Positions 53,020-64,000 of a stretch of DNA of 64,000 bases are shown here, piece by piece. This stretch comes from Taeniopygia guttata (taxonomy: Eukaryota; Chordata; Aves; Passeriformes; Estrildidae), in assembly GCF_048771995.1 (NCBI RefSeq), contig NC_133024.1, positions 60,594,501-60,658,500 on the forward strand, in the 5' to 3' direction. How positions within the stretch are numbered: position 1 is the first letter of the stretch; each line of letters begins with the position of its first letter. A program made the translations under genes and the position numbers. The notes beneath the pieces are model-generated. The model had not been told where the DNA came from. It saw only the letters and a program-made list of their open reading frames with translations, and ran no database searches.

Positions 53020-56000
53020 TAATGTTATTTAGCCTCAGGGAAAGGCCCTGCAGTGAGAACAGAAGCTTTGTGCTGCAGTTCCTGGTGAGATATCCTTGGA
53101 ATAGTATTTTGCTCCTCCAATGGAAGCTCCAAGTAGTGTTGTGCAGCCTACAATGTCCTGCACACCCCTTGCTCAAGTCTCTGGATTTTGCCAAACTTCT
53201 TCAGCTGTTGTCCGTGGTGGTTTAGTAGGTATGAGGTACCTGTTGTTGTGGAAGGATCACAAAGGTCCTCCTTCTGCTCACAAATATTCCTTTAACTTTC
53301 TCTGTACTTGAATTCCTGGGGTTCTGATACAGTTTTTTATGGTTGATTTAAACAGTTTAATTGTGGGCTGTTGCTTGAAGTAATCCTACTGCTGTCCATT
53401 TAAGCCTCTCTGCTTCTTCCCTTGTGCTGTGTGTGCATATGCAGTCAGCAAATGAGGACAACTATTTGGTTTAAAACTAATCCTAACAAATACATAATTT
53501 GCAGTCATAGCTGTGCTAATGCTAAAGCAAGGGATGAGGCAAAAAGTGCAGATGTGTAACTTGGAGAAGCACCATCGTGCTTCAACTGATCTAAGCCAGT
53601 GGTGAAACTGTGCTGGAAGTGTTATGGCAATGTTCAGCTTTGAGGCTTTCAAATCTGTATTGTTTTGACTCTTGGCCAGACATTAGCCTAGTGTTTGGTG
53701 GTGTGAGGTTTTAAAGCCTCAGTTAAACTCAAGAGTGAGCTCTGTGCTCCTGGTCTACTACTCTAATTTATTTTCATGTAAACTGTTTGGAATGACGATA
53801 TTTATTATGGATTAAAAGACAGCCATGTATGCCTAATTGATTTTTCCACAAAATAGGATAAAAATGAGCAGTAATAAAGACATAGTATATATAGTCATGC
53901 TTTCTTACATAAGATTGATGGGGTGATAAAGAATGACAGCTTTCTAGGCAAATATCCAATCCAGAGTGCAGTGTTGGATGCTTTGAACTAACAGTCTTCA
54001 CTCTTGATATTGGTTTTTGTTGTCTCAGGCCAACCAGTCTGGAGAGTTAGAAAATTACAGACAAATAAATATGCTACAGGTACCGCATATCACTTGCAGT
54101 TGTAAAATGGATAAAATAGAGAGTCTGGTAGCAGGGAGGTGGATTCAGGTTGAGATTGCCATTTGTGGCATTAATTTGCAGCCTCTTATTTCCTTGGAAG
54201 TAAATTATAAAATCTGTTTTGTTTTTGCTGTCACTCAGTCGTTGGTTTCTGTGCTTCAGAATAGCTATAGAAAATTCCCACTGAATGACAAATAAAGAAA
54301 CGGTTGGATACTTAAAAAAAATACAGAAGTCTGCAAAGCAGAATTCCTACTGGATTCAAATACCTTAGTTGATGTGCCTTGTATGAGCTTTTCTTAACAA
54401 GTCATTTATGTCTAAGGCTTCTGTTCTGCTGTGCTTGTGGGCTCAGTTTGGGTTTTGGTTTCTCCATGAGTTTGACACCAGTATGTTTGTGGTGAAGGCA
54501 GTGGAGCTGTCCATTACAGACACTACACTAACTAAAAGCATTTTCCTTACAATGAAAGTAAAGATGGCAGAGTAAAAGTGCATTCAAATTATAGTAACTC
54601 CTTTAAATTTGACAACTTTTTCCGTGTGTTCTTTGTCCATCTTTCTCTGAAATATCAGGAGTGTGTATATAGATGCACAGAAAAACTTAAGTGTATATAC
54701 CCTAAGTCAGTGTGAAAATGGTCTGTTTCTTTACCAGAAGCAATGTGGTGAAATCTCAAGGTCAACTTCTGTTTTTAAATTTTCCTTTTATTCTTTATAC
54801 TTTCTGAAGTAGGCATATTATCCTGATTAAAATGCAACCTAGATCTATGAGAGTTAGGATTTCTTAATCTCATGTGAAAGTATGTGAGAGGCAAGTTTGG
54901 GGAGAAATGGCTGGGCTCAATTCAGGTTTGCTTTTTCTAGGGCAAATGTGAGAAGCTGTAAAATTAAACAGAACTTGGAATTGCATTATTGTCTACATAA
55001 TGTGAGACCTTTACACACTCTGTAGTTTGAGAGATAAAGGGAAACATTTTGGGGGGATTTAAAAGCACTTTAAAATATCTTCTCAGGAGAGGATATATTC
55101 CCAGTCATCACAACCTTCCTGCATTTGCTTGCCCCACAGGCCAAGTTCAATGTGGTCGTTTGTAACTTCAGTAAAACAGAGGTGAAATACTTGGATTAAG
55201 TCATGCACAATGACAGTTCATGGAGTGATCAAGACTTAAAATGGGCATATGATGCTTTTTAAAACATTGCTTGGTGAGCTTCTGTTTTGAAATTCCTAAA
55301 AGAGATGCTACAAGCAGATTGGTAGTACTAGCAGAGAGAGGTCAAAATGCTTTGGCTGGAAAACATTGGCAAAATGTAGGGTTTCTGCAGGAGTATGTTT
55401 CAATAAAATTTCTTCCAAAAAGGCTGACTGAAGCAAAAGAAAATTTTAAGAAGCTGATTAAGCTTTCCTTAAATTTAAGGGAGAAGGGAGAAAAACTAGT
55501 ATTAAAAGACTTGAATTTTCTCAAATTAGGATGCAAAGCATAGTGGTTGCCTCAGAAATACTGAACTTAGGTTTTATTTTGTTTACAAATGACCAAGAGT
55601 TTCTCACAAGAAAAATGCAGAGCTTTGATAGAAAAGCACATTGTCATTGAAGGATTTCACTTTTTTAATTTGTGTTTTCTAGCAGGATGTTTGTATTTAA
55701 TGAGATTGGGGAAACATTTTTTGATCATTTAGTAATTGAATGCACCTTATCACCTAAGTCAGTTTTACTGGTTTATTAATATGTACTCTTCACGTATTGC
55801 CTAATGTCATTGTTTTATTGCTTCAGAGAGAGTCTCATAAGTTCTTTCTATGTACATGGTGCAGTTTTTAATTATATGCCAAGGTCATATAATTAAAAGG
55901 AGCAAACATTGTACTGAGGAAGGAGAGAGCAGAGGCCATCAAATTTTCTTGATTTTAAATCCACTCCCTACTCAGGAGAATCTGAGCACCAAAAAAAAAA

Positions 56001-56538
56001 AAAAGAGGGACATCAAAAGTCTTGACAGTCTTTCAAATCCTTTCTTTTGAAATGTTGGCATTTTAAAAGGAGGCTTGGCTTCCTCATTGTTTTTACAAAG
56101 GCCCAAGACCCACATGTCTGTGCCTTGGCAAGATTTGGCTTTTTAGTCCCCAGCTGGGTGTGTGCTTCTCAATATGGCTTTTGTAGAGCCTCTCTGAGGC
56201 AACTGGTTGCCCTCATGAGTCTTGCACAAAGCCTCCAACCCAAGTTCTGCTTTCAGGTTCCACAGCGGGTGGGCAGAGGGGCTGCAGGTGGGATACTGAG
56301 TATGGGTCCTTCACTGCAGAGATGTGTAGCACAAAGGTTTCCTGTGGGGAGGGAGGTTTCTGCATTGGTGCAACGCAAATGTGAAAGGGGGGGTAGTGGA
56401 TCTGGTTTGTGGTGTTTTGGAAAAAAACCAACCAAACATGGTCTATCTTTTTATAGCTGTTGATTTTAAACCTTGAAGATAAATGTTGTTTTCCTGCATT
56501 CATTTGAATGCATCCAAATATAAATGAACTAGGCTTTA

Positions 56539-56617
56539 AACACCCTGCTGGAGCAGGGAGGTTGGAACAGATGCCCTGCTATGTTCCCTTCCAACCTTAA
56601 CCATTCTGTGGTTCTCT
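56539..56617 (+). mobile_element. CR1 LINE 3' end, short, plus orientation
   Basis: CACCCTGCTGGAGCAGGGAG is followed by TTGGAACAGATGCCCTGCTA and TTCCCTTCCAACCTTAACCA, then ATTCTGTGGTTCTCTAAT (degraded CR1 tail). It is about 80 bp, heavily truncated. Confidence 0.82.
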
Positions 56618-57369
56618 AATATCCCACATGATTTTGCTCTAAATATCCAAGGGGGAAATGTTACTCCTTCAAATGTGTTTTTCCAGAGCCTGAGCTGGCC
56701 ATCACTGATCAGTCTTCATAAAAGATTCTTGTGCAGCCGTGAGAAAAGGCACTGAATAGCACGTCTTACATTATCTTCTGAAAAATAGTACTGGCCTGGT
56801 TTGTAGAAATGTGAGCTCAAACTTCTTGCAGATGTTGATGTGGTCCAAGTGTGGTCTGCATTTACCACATCCACACACTCACTTAGATATTAGATAAATT
56901 CGATTTTTTTGCACCTTTTTATTGGTTTAGCCCTTCTTTGCCAGTTCAGCTACATTTGTTGGTCTTACAAAAAATTAAAGTTGGTATGTTGCATTGTTGT
57001 AAGGTTTATTTAGTCTTCTTTTTAAGGATCCTAGAATAACTTCATGGATATTCCATGTATATGGATATTCCAAATATTCTGCATTTTAGTGTAAGATACT
57101 TTTGACTCACTATTTTCTAAGAGATGCTCTTACATTTGATAATAATAGTTAGAATTGTTTCTCTTCTTCAGATCTATGCAGAACTAATGCTGGCCTAGTA
57201 ATTCTGCTGACATAGTAATTTTTGCTTTGTTTCTCCTATGGTTATACAAATTTACAGTTTGTAGTTATGGAAGCCAACTGATGCTGTAGATCAGTGAAAT
57301 TACCTTTGAGATAAGTGGTGGGAAGTGAAGTGAAATAAGCAGAAAACAATTGGGGTGGTAAGGAGGAAA

Positions 57370-57620
57370 ATGGACAAGGAAAATGGCTTTAAACTGAAAG
57401 AGGTTGGGTTTAGATTAGATATTAGTTGGAAATTCCTTACTGTGAGGGTGGTAAGGGACTGGCACAGAGAAGCCATGGATGCTCCATCCCTGGAAGTGTT
57501 CAAGGCCAGGCTGGATGTGGCTCTGAGAAACCTGGTCTCGTGGAAGGTGTCCCTGTCCATGGCAGGGGGTTGAGCTAGATGACCTTTAATGTCCCTTCCA
57601 ATCCCAACTCATTCTGTGAT
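57370..57620 (+). mobile_element. CR1 LINE 3' fragment, plus orientation
   Basis: Shows the consecutive CR1 blocks TACTGTGAGGGTGGTAAGGG, CATCCCTGGAAGTGTTCAAG, CATGGCAGGGGGTTGAGCTA and GTCCCTTCCAATCCCAACTC, then ATTCTGTGATCTG at the tail. About 250 bp and 5'-truncated. The short open frames on both strands within it are CR1 artefacts. Confidence 0.93.
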
Positions 57621-59190
57621 CTGTCTCAGAATTAACTGCAACACTTTAAGAGAAAGCAGAGTAGAAAAACAATAGATAAAATAATAGATGTGTACAATTT
57701 TAGTAGGAGTATGAAGCAGGTGTAACAGAAAAAAAAAAAAAAAGCTTTCCAAGTTTTTGTTTCAGGTTTGATAAGATAACTTATTTAAAAGTTCAGGGTG
57801 TTTCTAGTGATTTTTATACTATTTTGTATCACACTGTCAAAATTTAATTTTTTTTTTCAGTTTGGGAAAAATGCTTTGTTTTGATTTTTAATGAACTCTA
57901 AATAATAGCCCAAGACCTTTTTTAACATTCTCTTGTTAATTTGATTTCCAGTGCAGTCTTCCTTACCTCTGTTATGCTGTTATTTTGACTGATTGTTAAA
58001 TAACTGCTTGTAAGGCAGAGATGCTTAATTGGAAATATCTTCTTAAATTCTGCCAGGTCTTGTCTGCCTTGAGCTCATACCAGGGTATAGACTACTGAGT
58101 CTGAGATATCTCATAATGACAGTCATAAAAGTACTGGCTTAAATTGAGATCAAAACTCTTCTCAGAGGATGGATTTCTGCCTGAAATGTTGTGACATAGT
58201 TTTGTTACAGCTTCAGGTTTTTCTTCTTTGTCATGTCAACTTTTCTTCATATTGAAATGTTTTCTAGAATTGGTTGATAAATCCGTGACATGAAATGGTT
58301 TTCATGCTTGTGTTGTCATGTTTTCTTACAAAACATGGCATATTGCTTTTGGAACTACAATTTGTGCCATTTTTGTCTTCTAGATTATATGAAGTACAAT
58401 GCAAGATATTTATAGCCCTTTTTTCCTTTTAAATATCACAAGCAGTCTGCTCTTAATGATTTGAAGAAATGTAACAACCCCTACCCAGTACGAACTTTTC
58501 TGAGGAATTGCTCTTTCTGTGCATGCAGCTTGGTCACATCCTCTGCAGATTATTTTTTGCTCAATCTGTAATTGGTTGATTCCTTGGTTACACTGATAAA
58601 AGATAATCTCCTGCTCTTTCAAAAAGTGCTGTCTACAAAGTTTCCTGGCACACTTACTGCTTTTAGGTTGATAAGAGAATTGTTTATGATACATTGTACC
58701 TAGAAATTGGAAAGAACACTAAACTTGAAGCTGAATCACAGGCTTTAACTGAAAGTCTCAGAGGCACTTCATTGTCATGTTTCCACTTGTACTTGTGAAC
58801 ATATTTCCCAGAACCACTCTTAATTGTTGTTCTGGGGCCTGGGACTGTGTAAATGAAACTGATAGAAAATGTGATGTGATACCATGGCAATGTGATTGTT
58901 ACAATAGTAATTATGTAAATAAGTTGTTTTTACCAAGATAGTAATTTTGTGACCCAGAGTTCCTCTGAAGAAAGAAGTGCTTTAGTGCTATTTTGCTCCC
59001 CAGTGTAAGAATTTTTCCTGCATAGAAATAACTATAGAACTGTTATTTCTAATACTGTGTGATGTTAGGTTACATAATGGTCCCTTAAAGCAACTCTCTT
59101 CTGCTTCCTGTGCTAAAAATCTTTATACCCTGTAGATTTTTCACAGCTTAAAGCTGTTGGAAAAAGTTTTCAGCCTCAAGATTTTTTTGT

Positions 59191-59290
59191 TGATATATAT
59201 TGTCAATATATATCAATATACTATATTGTTGATATATATATATGTTATATATTGTCTATCTATTGTTTGTATATTTTGTTAATATATATT
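59191..59290. repeat. AT-rich simple repeat with hairpin-forming palindrome
   Basis: About 100 bp of TATA-type repeats. Positions 59192-59214 form an 11-bp inverted repeat around one base (GATATATATTG / CAATATATATC). It may be unstable or hard to sequence. No function inferred. Confidence 0.85.
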
Positions 59291-62200
59291 TTCATTTCCA
59301 ACAGTCAAGTGGTTCACATCAGGTGGGTTTTGGTTTATCGTACACAATTTCCTGTGCAGATAGTGGCAGGAAACTGGTATTGATTCAGTTGTCTTTGAGA
59401 CCTTTGTCTCTTGCCTAAGAATCTTGAGATATGTCCAAGAATTAGTCATACTGAAGCCTGGCTGCCCTGGGAGCTAGATAATAAACTTGCTAATTACTTC
59501 AGATACAGATTGTTTCTGCAGCAGCACTGCCAGTGCAGAACACAGATCCCTCTGGAAGATGTTAATAGCAATTGTTTTTGGGAAAAAGGCGTGGCAAATG
59601 AGCCTAAAATTATATTTTCTTGGGTATTGTTCAGTAAAAAAAAGCAACAGTTGCTGTATTTTGTTGTGCTTTGTGTACCTGCACATGCACTTGTGTGAAT
59701 TGAGCAGAAAATCTGCTGAAGGAAGTGGTGCAAGAGCTGCAAATCGTGTAGTAGCAGCCTGCCCAGGGTCATCCTGAGCAGCGTAAACAAAACAGTTGTA
59801 TAAAAGCATAGCTCTGCTTGTAGACTGTCTTTCAAAATTCCTTTCAAAGTGATTTTTAAAATGTTAGTCTCACAGGCTTGGCAAACAGGAGCAGTCCTAA
59901 TGACCAGGGTTTGTTTTTTCAGTATTCAGCTGGTGATTGGTTGCAGAGTCACAAACCAGTAACTGGGTCAGAAGTTCCCTATTTGCCAAGCATTATCACT
60001 GGTTTGTGTAATATTTTTGAACCTAACCAATAGTTTTAGTCATTATGTTGACAGAAGATCTATCATCTTTATGGTTTAAAAGTGTTTTCACATAATTCCT
60101 TCTGTGTTGCTAGGACGGGTATTTTCATGATGCTCTTGTACTGCTCCTGTAGAGTGAGGTGGGTCCCATGGACCTTTGCTAAGAGATCCTCTAAATCACA
60201 GAGAATTGGTTAATTGGTGTTCATTTGGTGAAGAATCACTTCAGGAGTAGAGGGGCTGAAAAGTATGGTATTGATTATTGTGAAATAATGTCTGACTTTT
60301 AACAAGATTTGCCAGGTCTTTCCAGAGACTTCTGAGGAAGAGTAATTATTGCAAAGCTGTGAGGAGATGGATTTGCAGTGTCATTTAAAGCAACGAAGTG
60401 TAAGATGCATATTCAGACTGTGGCAGCCTGGCTTTCCTTCTCTGGAGAGATCTGAATTCCTTTATCACTAGATAAAAGGAGATCCTCACAAAGCTGGATG
60501 ACTCTTAAATGCTCAAGATGAGTGGGATAGGAATAGGACTTGTATTAAACATACCCACACTGTAAGTAGTTAAAAACAGATTTACCAGTATTCTTAAATG
60601 TATTAAACTATTAACACTGTAGTTTTTAATGTTTTTCTTTATAAATTTTGCAAAAACAAGCCCCAGTATAAACATAAGTTATATAATACAACTCTTGTGT
60701 GAAATTAGGACACAATCCTTAGTTTTGTTGATTTTTTTCATGGTCAGTACTATTCCAGTTTAGACTGTGATGTCTACTTTGTTTTAGCAGGTCTGAATTA
60801 TTTCAGAATTCTGGTAACTAATTGTCACGTGAAACTTCTGAAAACACAGTGGCAAGCAAAAGCCAACATTCTGGGCATGCAGTTCTCCCTTGGGAAAGAG
60901 GGTTGGAAATAGCTTGTGCTGATCCAGTCCTTGCACTTCCATTCCAAAGCTGTCAGTTCTAAACTGGGCCTGTTTTGCCTTGCAAAATCACTGCCATCTT
61001 TTTTGACATTATGAAGAACATGTCTTAACATTATGTGTTGTGTTGACTGGTTTCATAAATTGTAAGCAAGCAAAAGAAAAAAAGAAAGCCCTAGGCAAAA
61101 ATAACCCCACTACCCGAGGGACCTTGGCATTGAGATATATACATAGTTAAGTGCTAAACACTGTATTAAAATTTAATGTGAACAGATAACTAAAACCTGA
61201 AAATATATTAAGAAATTATTGCCAAGAACAAAAACATAAAGCATATAGAAAACAAAAGCAGATTTTTTTTATTAGTGGACTACTAATAGCACTGTTTAGA
61301 GTAAAACTACTCAGGGCTTTTCCTTCTGTGGTCAGTGGATACACCCAAACCCCAGGGTGGCTCTTTCCCATATATAAGGATTTAGGGGATTTTTAATCTT
61401 TTCATGGAAACCAAAGTCAAATTAAATGTGTAGTTGGGATAGAGCCAATACAAAGATGGGGAAGCAGGGAAGCACCTGTGTATCCTGTAGTTTAACTGTA
61501 GCCAAATAAAGAGTAGCAAATAAAAAATTCTGCTTTTTCTTTCCATAAAAGGAGCTTTCAGATGGGGAAAAATCATTGCAGATGCTTGTGATGGAGGTGT
61601 TGCTGCAGGGAAGCATCCTGCAAAGCCACTCTTAACAAAGCCCCACTTAATTCACAGAGTTTATCTTGGAGAGTTTTTTAGCCCTGGGTATTTTGAGAGG
61701 GAACTGAGTCAAATTTCAGCCTTATTCTTCATTCTGGTGCTGGTGGTCTTTTGACCCTGTTAAATTTTAAGTCTTCATTTCTTGCTTTCTCATTTTTTGC
61801 ACTAATAAAATGGGGTTTCTGTAGCTATCACAGGGAACTCTCCTATGAAAATCAATATTTTGCTTAATTAGTGAAATTTATTCTATGGCTGCATCTAGTA
61901 ACATTGATTACTTACTGAGCATTAAATTAAAGCAAAAAAATTGCAATCTCCTTTCATGTTAAAGGAATGCATTGGAGGTGACCAGTTCACCTTAAGTGCT
62001 GCTTAAAAGCTTTAAAAAGCAATATGAAATTGGCAAAAGATAGCACGAATAACATTGCTTTAGAAATGAGTTCCTGATAAACATTCCTGTCCAATTAAGC
62101 TGGACCCGAGGGTTAAAGTTCTTTTGTGATTATTACTTAAAGGACTGGTAATTGCCTGGTAAATTATGTTGTATTTCTCTCATTTGAGTGTTGAATACCA

Positions 62201-64000
62201 AATTGTGGGACTGAAGCTGAAGTTTGCCCTGATAAGCTTGGAAACGCCCTGCAAGCTGCAGATGCACTTTGAATTCACGGAATGGAAGTGTTTTTTGTGT
62301 TTAAGTATAAAGAAAGGAGACACAGCTGTAATTAAACCCATCAGTTCTACAGCGTGGGGGTAGTTGCACTTGAGAAAACTCTTCTCTTTGTGTTTCTGTG
62401 TTGTGGCACACACAGTGTTTTTGTGAGGCATCGATTTTGTCACTGCAGCAGCTACTTCTCCAAATATGTGGCCATGCATTTGGAAAGGTACCCGTGAGAG
62501 TGATCTGGGTCCCTGGGGAAAGAGCAGAGGGGGCTGCACCTAGAGTCTGAGAGAAAGGTGGACATGGTGATCAGCAAAACACTCACTTTAAATGTCACCA
62601 GGTCTGAAAGCTAAATAACCTCTTTCTGCTCGTGCACCTGCAGGGCTGACAAGTTTGTGCAGCCAGCAGAGGTGACAAGGCTGTGGTTTGCCCAGGGACA
62701 TACATTGAGTGGGGCTTTCTCACACCCTCCCATTGCTGGTGCTGGCAGCTCTGCACTGCTGGGACCAGCTGGGTTGTAGCACACTCTTTGTCCTGCCACC
62801 TTTTTAACCGCAGCATCAATTAGTATTTATGGGAACCAAAAGAGCTGTATTGGACTCAGTGCATCTTGCTGTTTGGGCTCCATGGGTAGATGTTTCTACA
62901 CAAAAACATCCTCTTGCTGAAGGTAGCCCAGCTAAATGGTGGAGAGCAGCAGTCAGTTCTGTACATTTCTGTGAGATAAAATTCTACACACTAATCAGGT
63001 TATGCAACATGTTGTTGTCAATAAATGCACGGCATCTTGTACTTTGTGTTGTGCTCTGCTCCCAGCCTTCATGGTGGGGCTGCCCTGTTCTTAGTGCTTG
63101 TTCTGGCTCTGTGATTCTCTGCAGAGCAGACTTAAATCTGGGTTTGCTTTCTCTGTTTGCTTTCTGATGGTTTAGTTGACTTATGTGGAGGTTGACTGAT
63201 TGTTGAGGCTGGCAGGTAGAAGAGGAGTGGAAATGATGCAGAATTAGGCAGATCCCTTCTGTGTGTAGCAAACTGCTGTGTCCCCATACCTTATCTAATG
63301 GAATCACACTCGGAATAATGTGAGCAAAATTGGAGCAGGAGTGAGAGAGGACCTGGAACTGCTGGCCTGAAGTGCTAACTCAAGAATAGTAACTTTGCTT
63401 CTGTTTCTAGACCTCTCATTCCCTTTTATCAACCCCTTTTTCTCCTTAATTAAAAAATACTTTTCCAGTCATTAATCACTAAAATGTGATATGAGCGAAG
63501 CAGGGTTCACTCTTAGTCAAGATATCTCATCAATGATTGCTCTGGGAAAAAAATTTGGATTCCTCAGAGCAAAGTAAAGTGCTAGTGAGAATATTAAAAA
63601 AGGAAGAGGCCAAGTAGCCATAAGAAAGAGAAAAGGAGGTCATGTGCCTGTGTTTCCAGTAAGGGCAGCACACAAGTGAGAAGTGTGTGCACTCCTAAAT
63701 GGAGAAAGGAAATGAAGGGGAAAATGATGCAAACCAGCCCAAGAGCTGAACTGGTTGAGAAATGATGGCAAAACAGTCATGTGGTTATAAATCAGTAACT
63801 GATGCTTTTTTCTGCTGTGGATGAAACAGCTCCAGTATTGCCAAAATCATAATTTAGGAATTGCAGTGTGAAAAATTGTAAATCTTGTCACTCTCATCAT
63901 GTTACTCTGAATTTCTATTTAATACACTTAAAAAAGGTGGGGTTTTTTAAGGAATAAATCTAAATAAGGAATGTCTTAATGTTAGTTTTAATTCTAGTAA

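Larger units (their letters stand above)
30146..64000 (+). other. RB1: RB1 intron 17 (at least 33.9 kb, incomplete), host of LPAR6
   Basis: From the exon 17 donor to the window end no exon 18 peptide is found on the + strand. Human intron 17 is also the largest of the gene (about 70 kb by recollection) and also contains LPAR6. Apart from LPAR6 and the repeats listed separately, the stretches 30146-31280, 31335-43800, 46401-52920, 53020-56538 and 57619-64000 show no gene, RNA or named repeat that I can support. Their open frames are short and lack recognisable peptides. Confidence 0.85.

Noticed and set aside
55271..55543. 90-codon Lys/Leu-rich open frame on + in intron 17, with an overlapping frame on -
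   Set aside because: No family recognised, and both strands are open because of A/T-rich composition. No promoter or splice evidence.
57300..57573. Open frames on both strands near 57.4 kb
   Set aside because: They coincide with a CR1 3' fragment and are typical chance frames of this repeat.
30146..64000. RB1 exon 18 in the window
   Set aside because: I searched by eye for the DSPLFDLIK-type peptide after an acceptor on + and found none. The window appears to end inside intron 17.

Overview
The window is vertebrate nuclear DNA, almost certainly from a bird and probably a songbird. The evidence is long AT-rich introns with GT-AG splicing, several 3'-anchored CR1 LINE fragments ending in the CR1 8-bp tail, and solo LTRs of types common in passerine genomes. 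There is no bacterial or phage content. Species cannot be named from the sequence alone.

The window is one locus: the 5' two thirds of the retinoblastoma tumour-suppressor gene RB1 on the + strand, with the GPCR gene LPAR6 (P2Y5) nested on the - strand. Bases 1-1290 are upstream DNA dominated by a minus-oriented CR1 (389-1135). A CpG island (about 1285-1870) holds the RB1 promoter, with ETS, ATF/CRE, E2F and GC-box motifs. It also holds exon 1 (1540-1628), an unusually small intron 1 (197 bp) and exon 2 (1826-1943). Exons 3-17 follow between 12361 and 30145, each recognised by its peptide, reading phase and canonical splice sites. Joined, exons 1-17 give 554 codons in a continuous frame. My recollection of the human exon sizes gives 565 codons for the same exons, ending in the same phase 0. 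The product covers the N-terminal domain (RbN) and most of pocket box A. The rest of the A box (exon 18 on), box B and the C-terminal domain lie beyond the window.

From 30146 to the end the sequence is RB1 intron 17, at least 33.9 kb long. It carries the intact single-exon LPAR6 coding sequence (340 aa, complement of 44692-45714), a GC-richer candidate LPAR6 promoter region near 46130-46400, CR1 fragments and AT-rich simple repeats. The nested antisense arrangement is the one known in other vertebrates.

Mobile elements: a solo LTR in intron 2 (9367-9930) has a perfect 5-bp target duplication. A minus-strand LTR (21031-21978) starts only 23 bp after the exon 9 boundary. A longer minus-strand LTR-like element lies in intron 11 (26293-27726). 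A weaker LTR-like block (about 7150-7700) abuts a CR1 in intron 2.

I found no previously undescribed gene system. The points most worth a second look are the doubled ETS/ATF module in the RB1 promoter, changes at N-terminal CDK/p38 phosphosites, loss of most CGA codons that are human nonsense hotspots, and the LTR beside the exon 9 donor. Human comparisons come from memory of the RB1 and LPAR6 families, not from an alignment run here.
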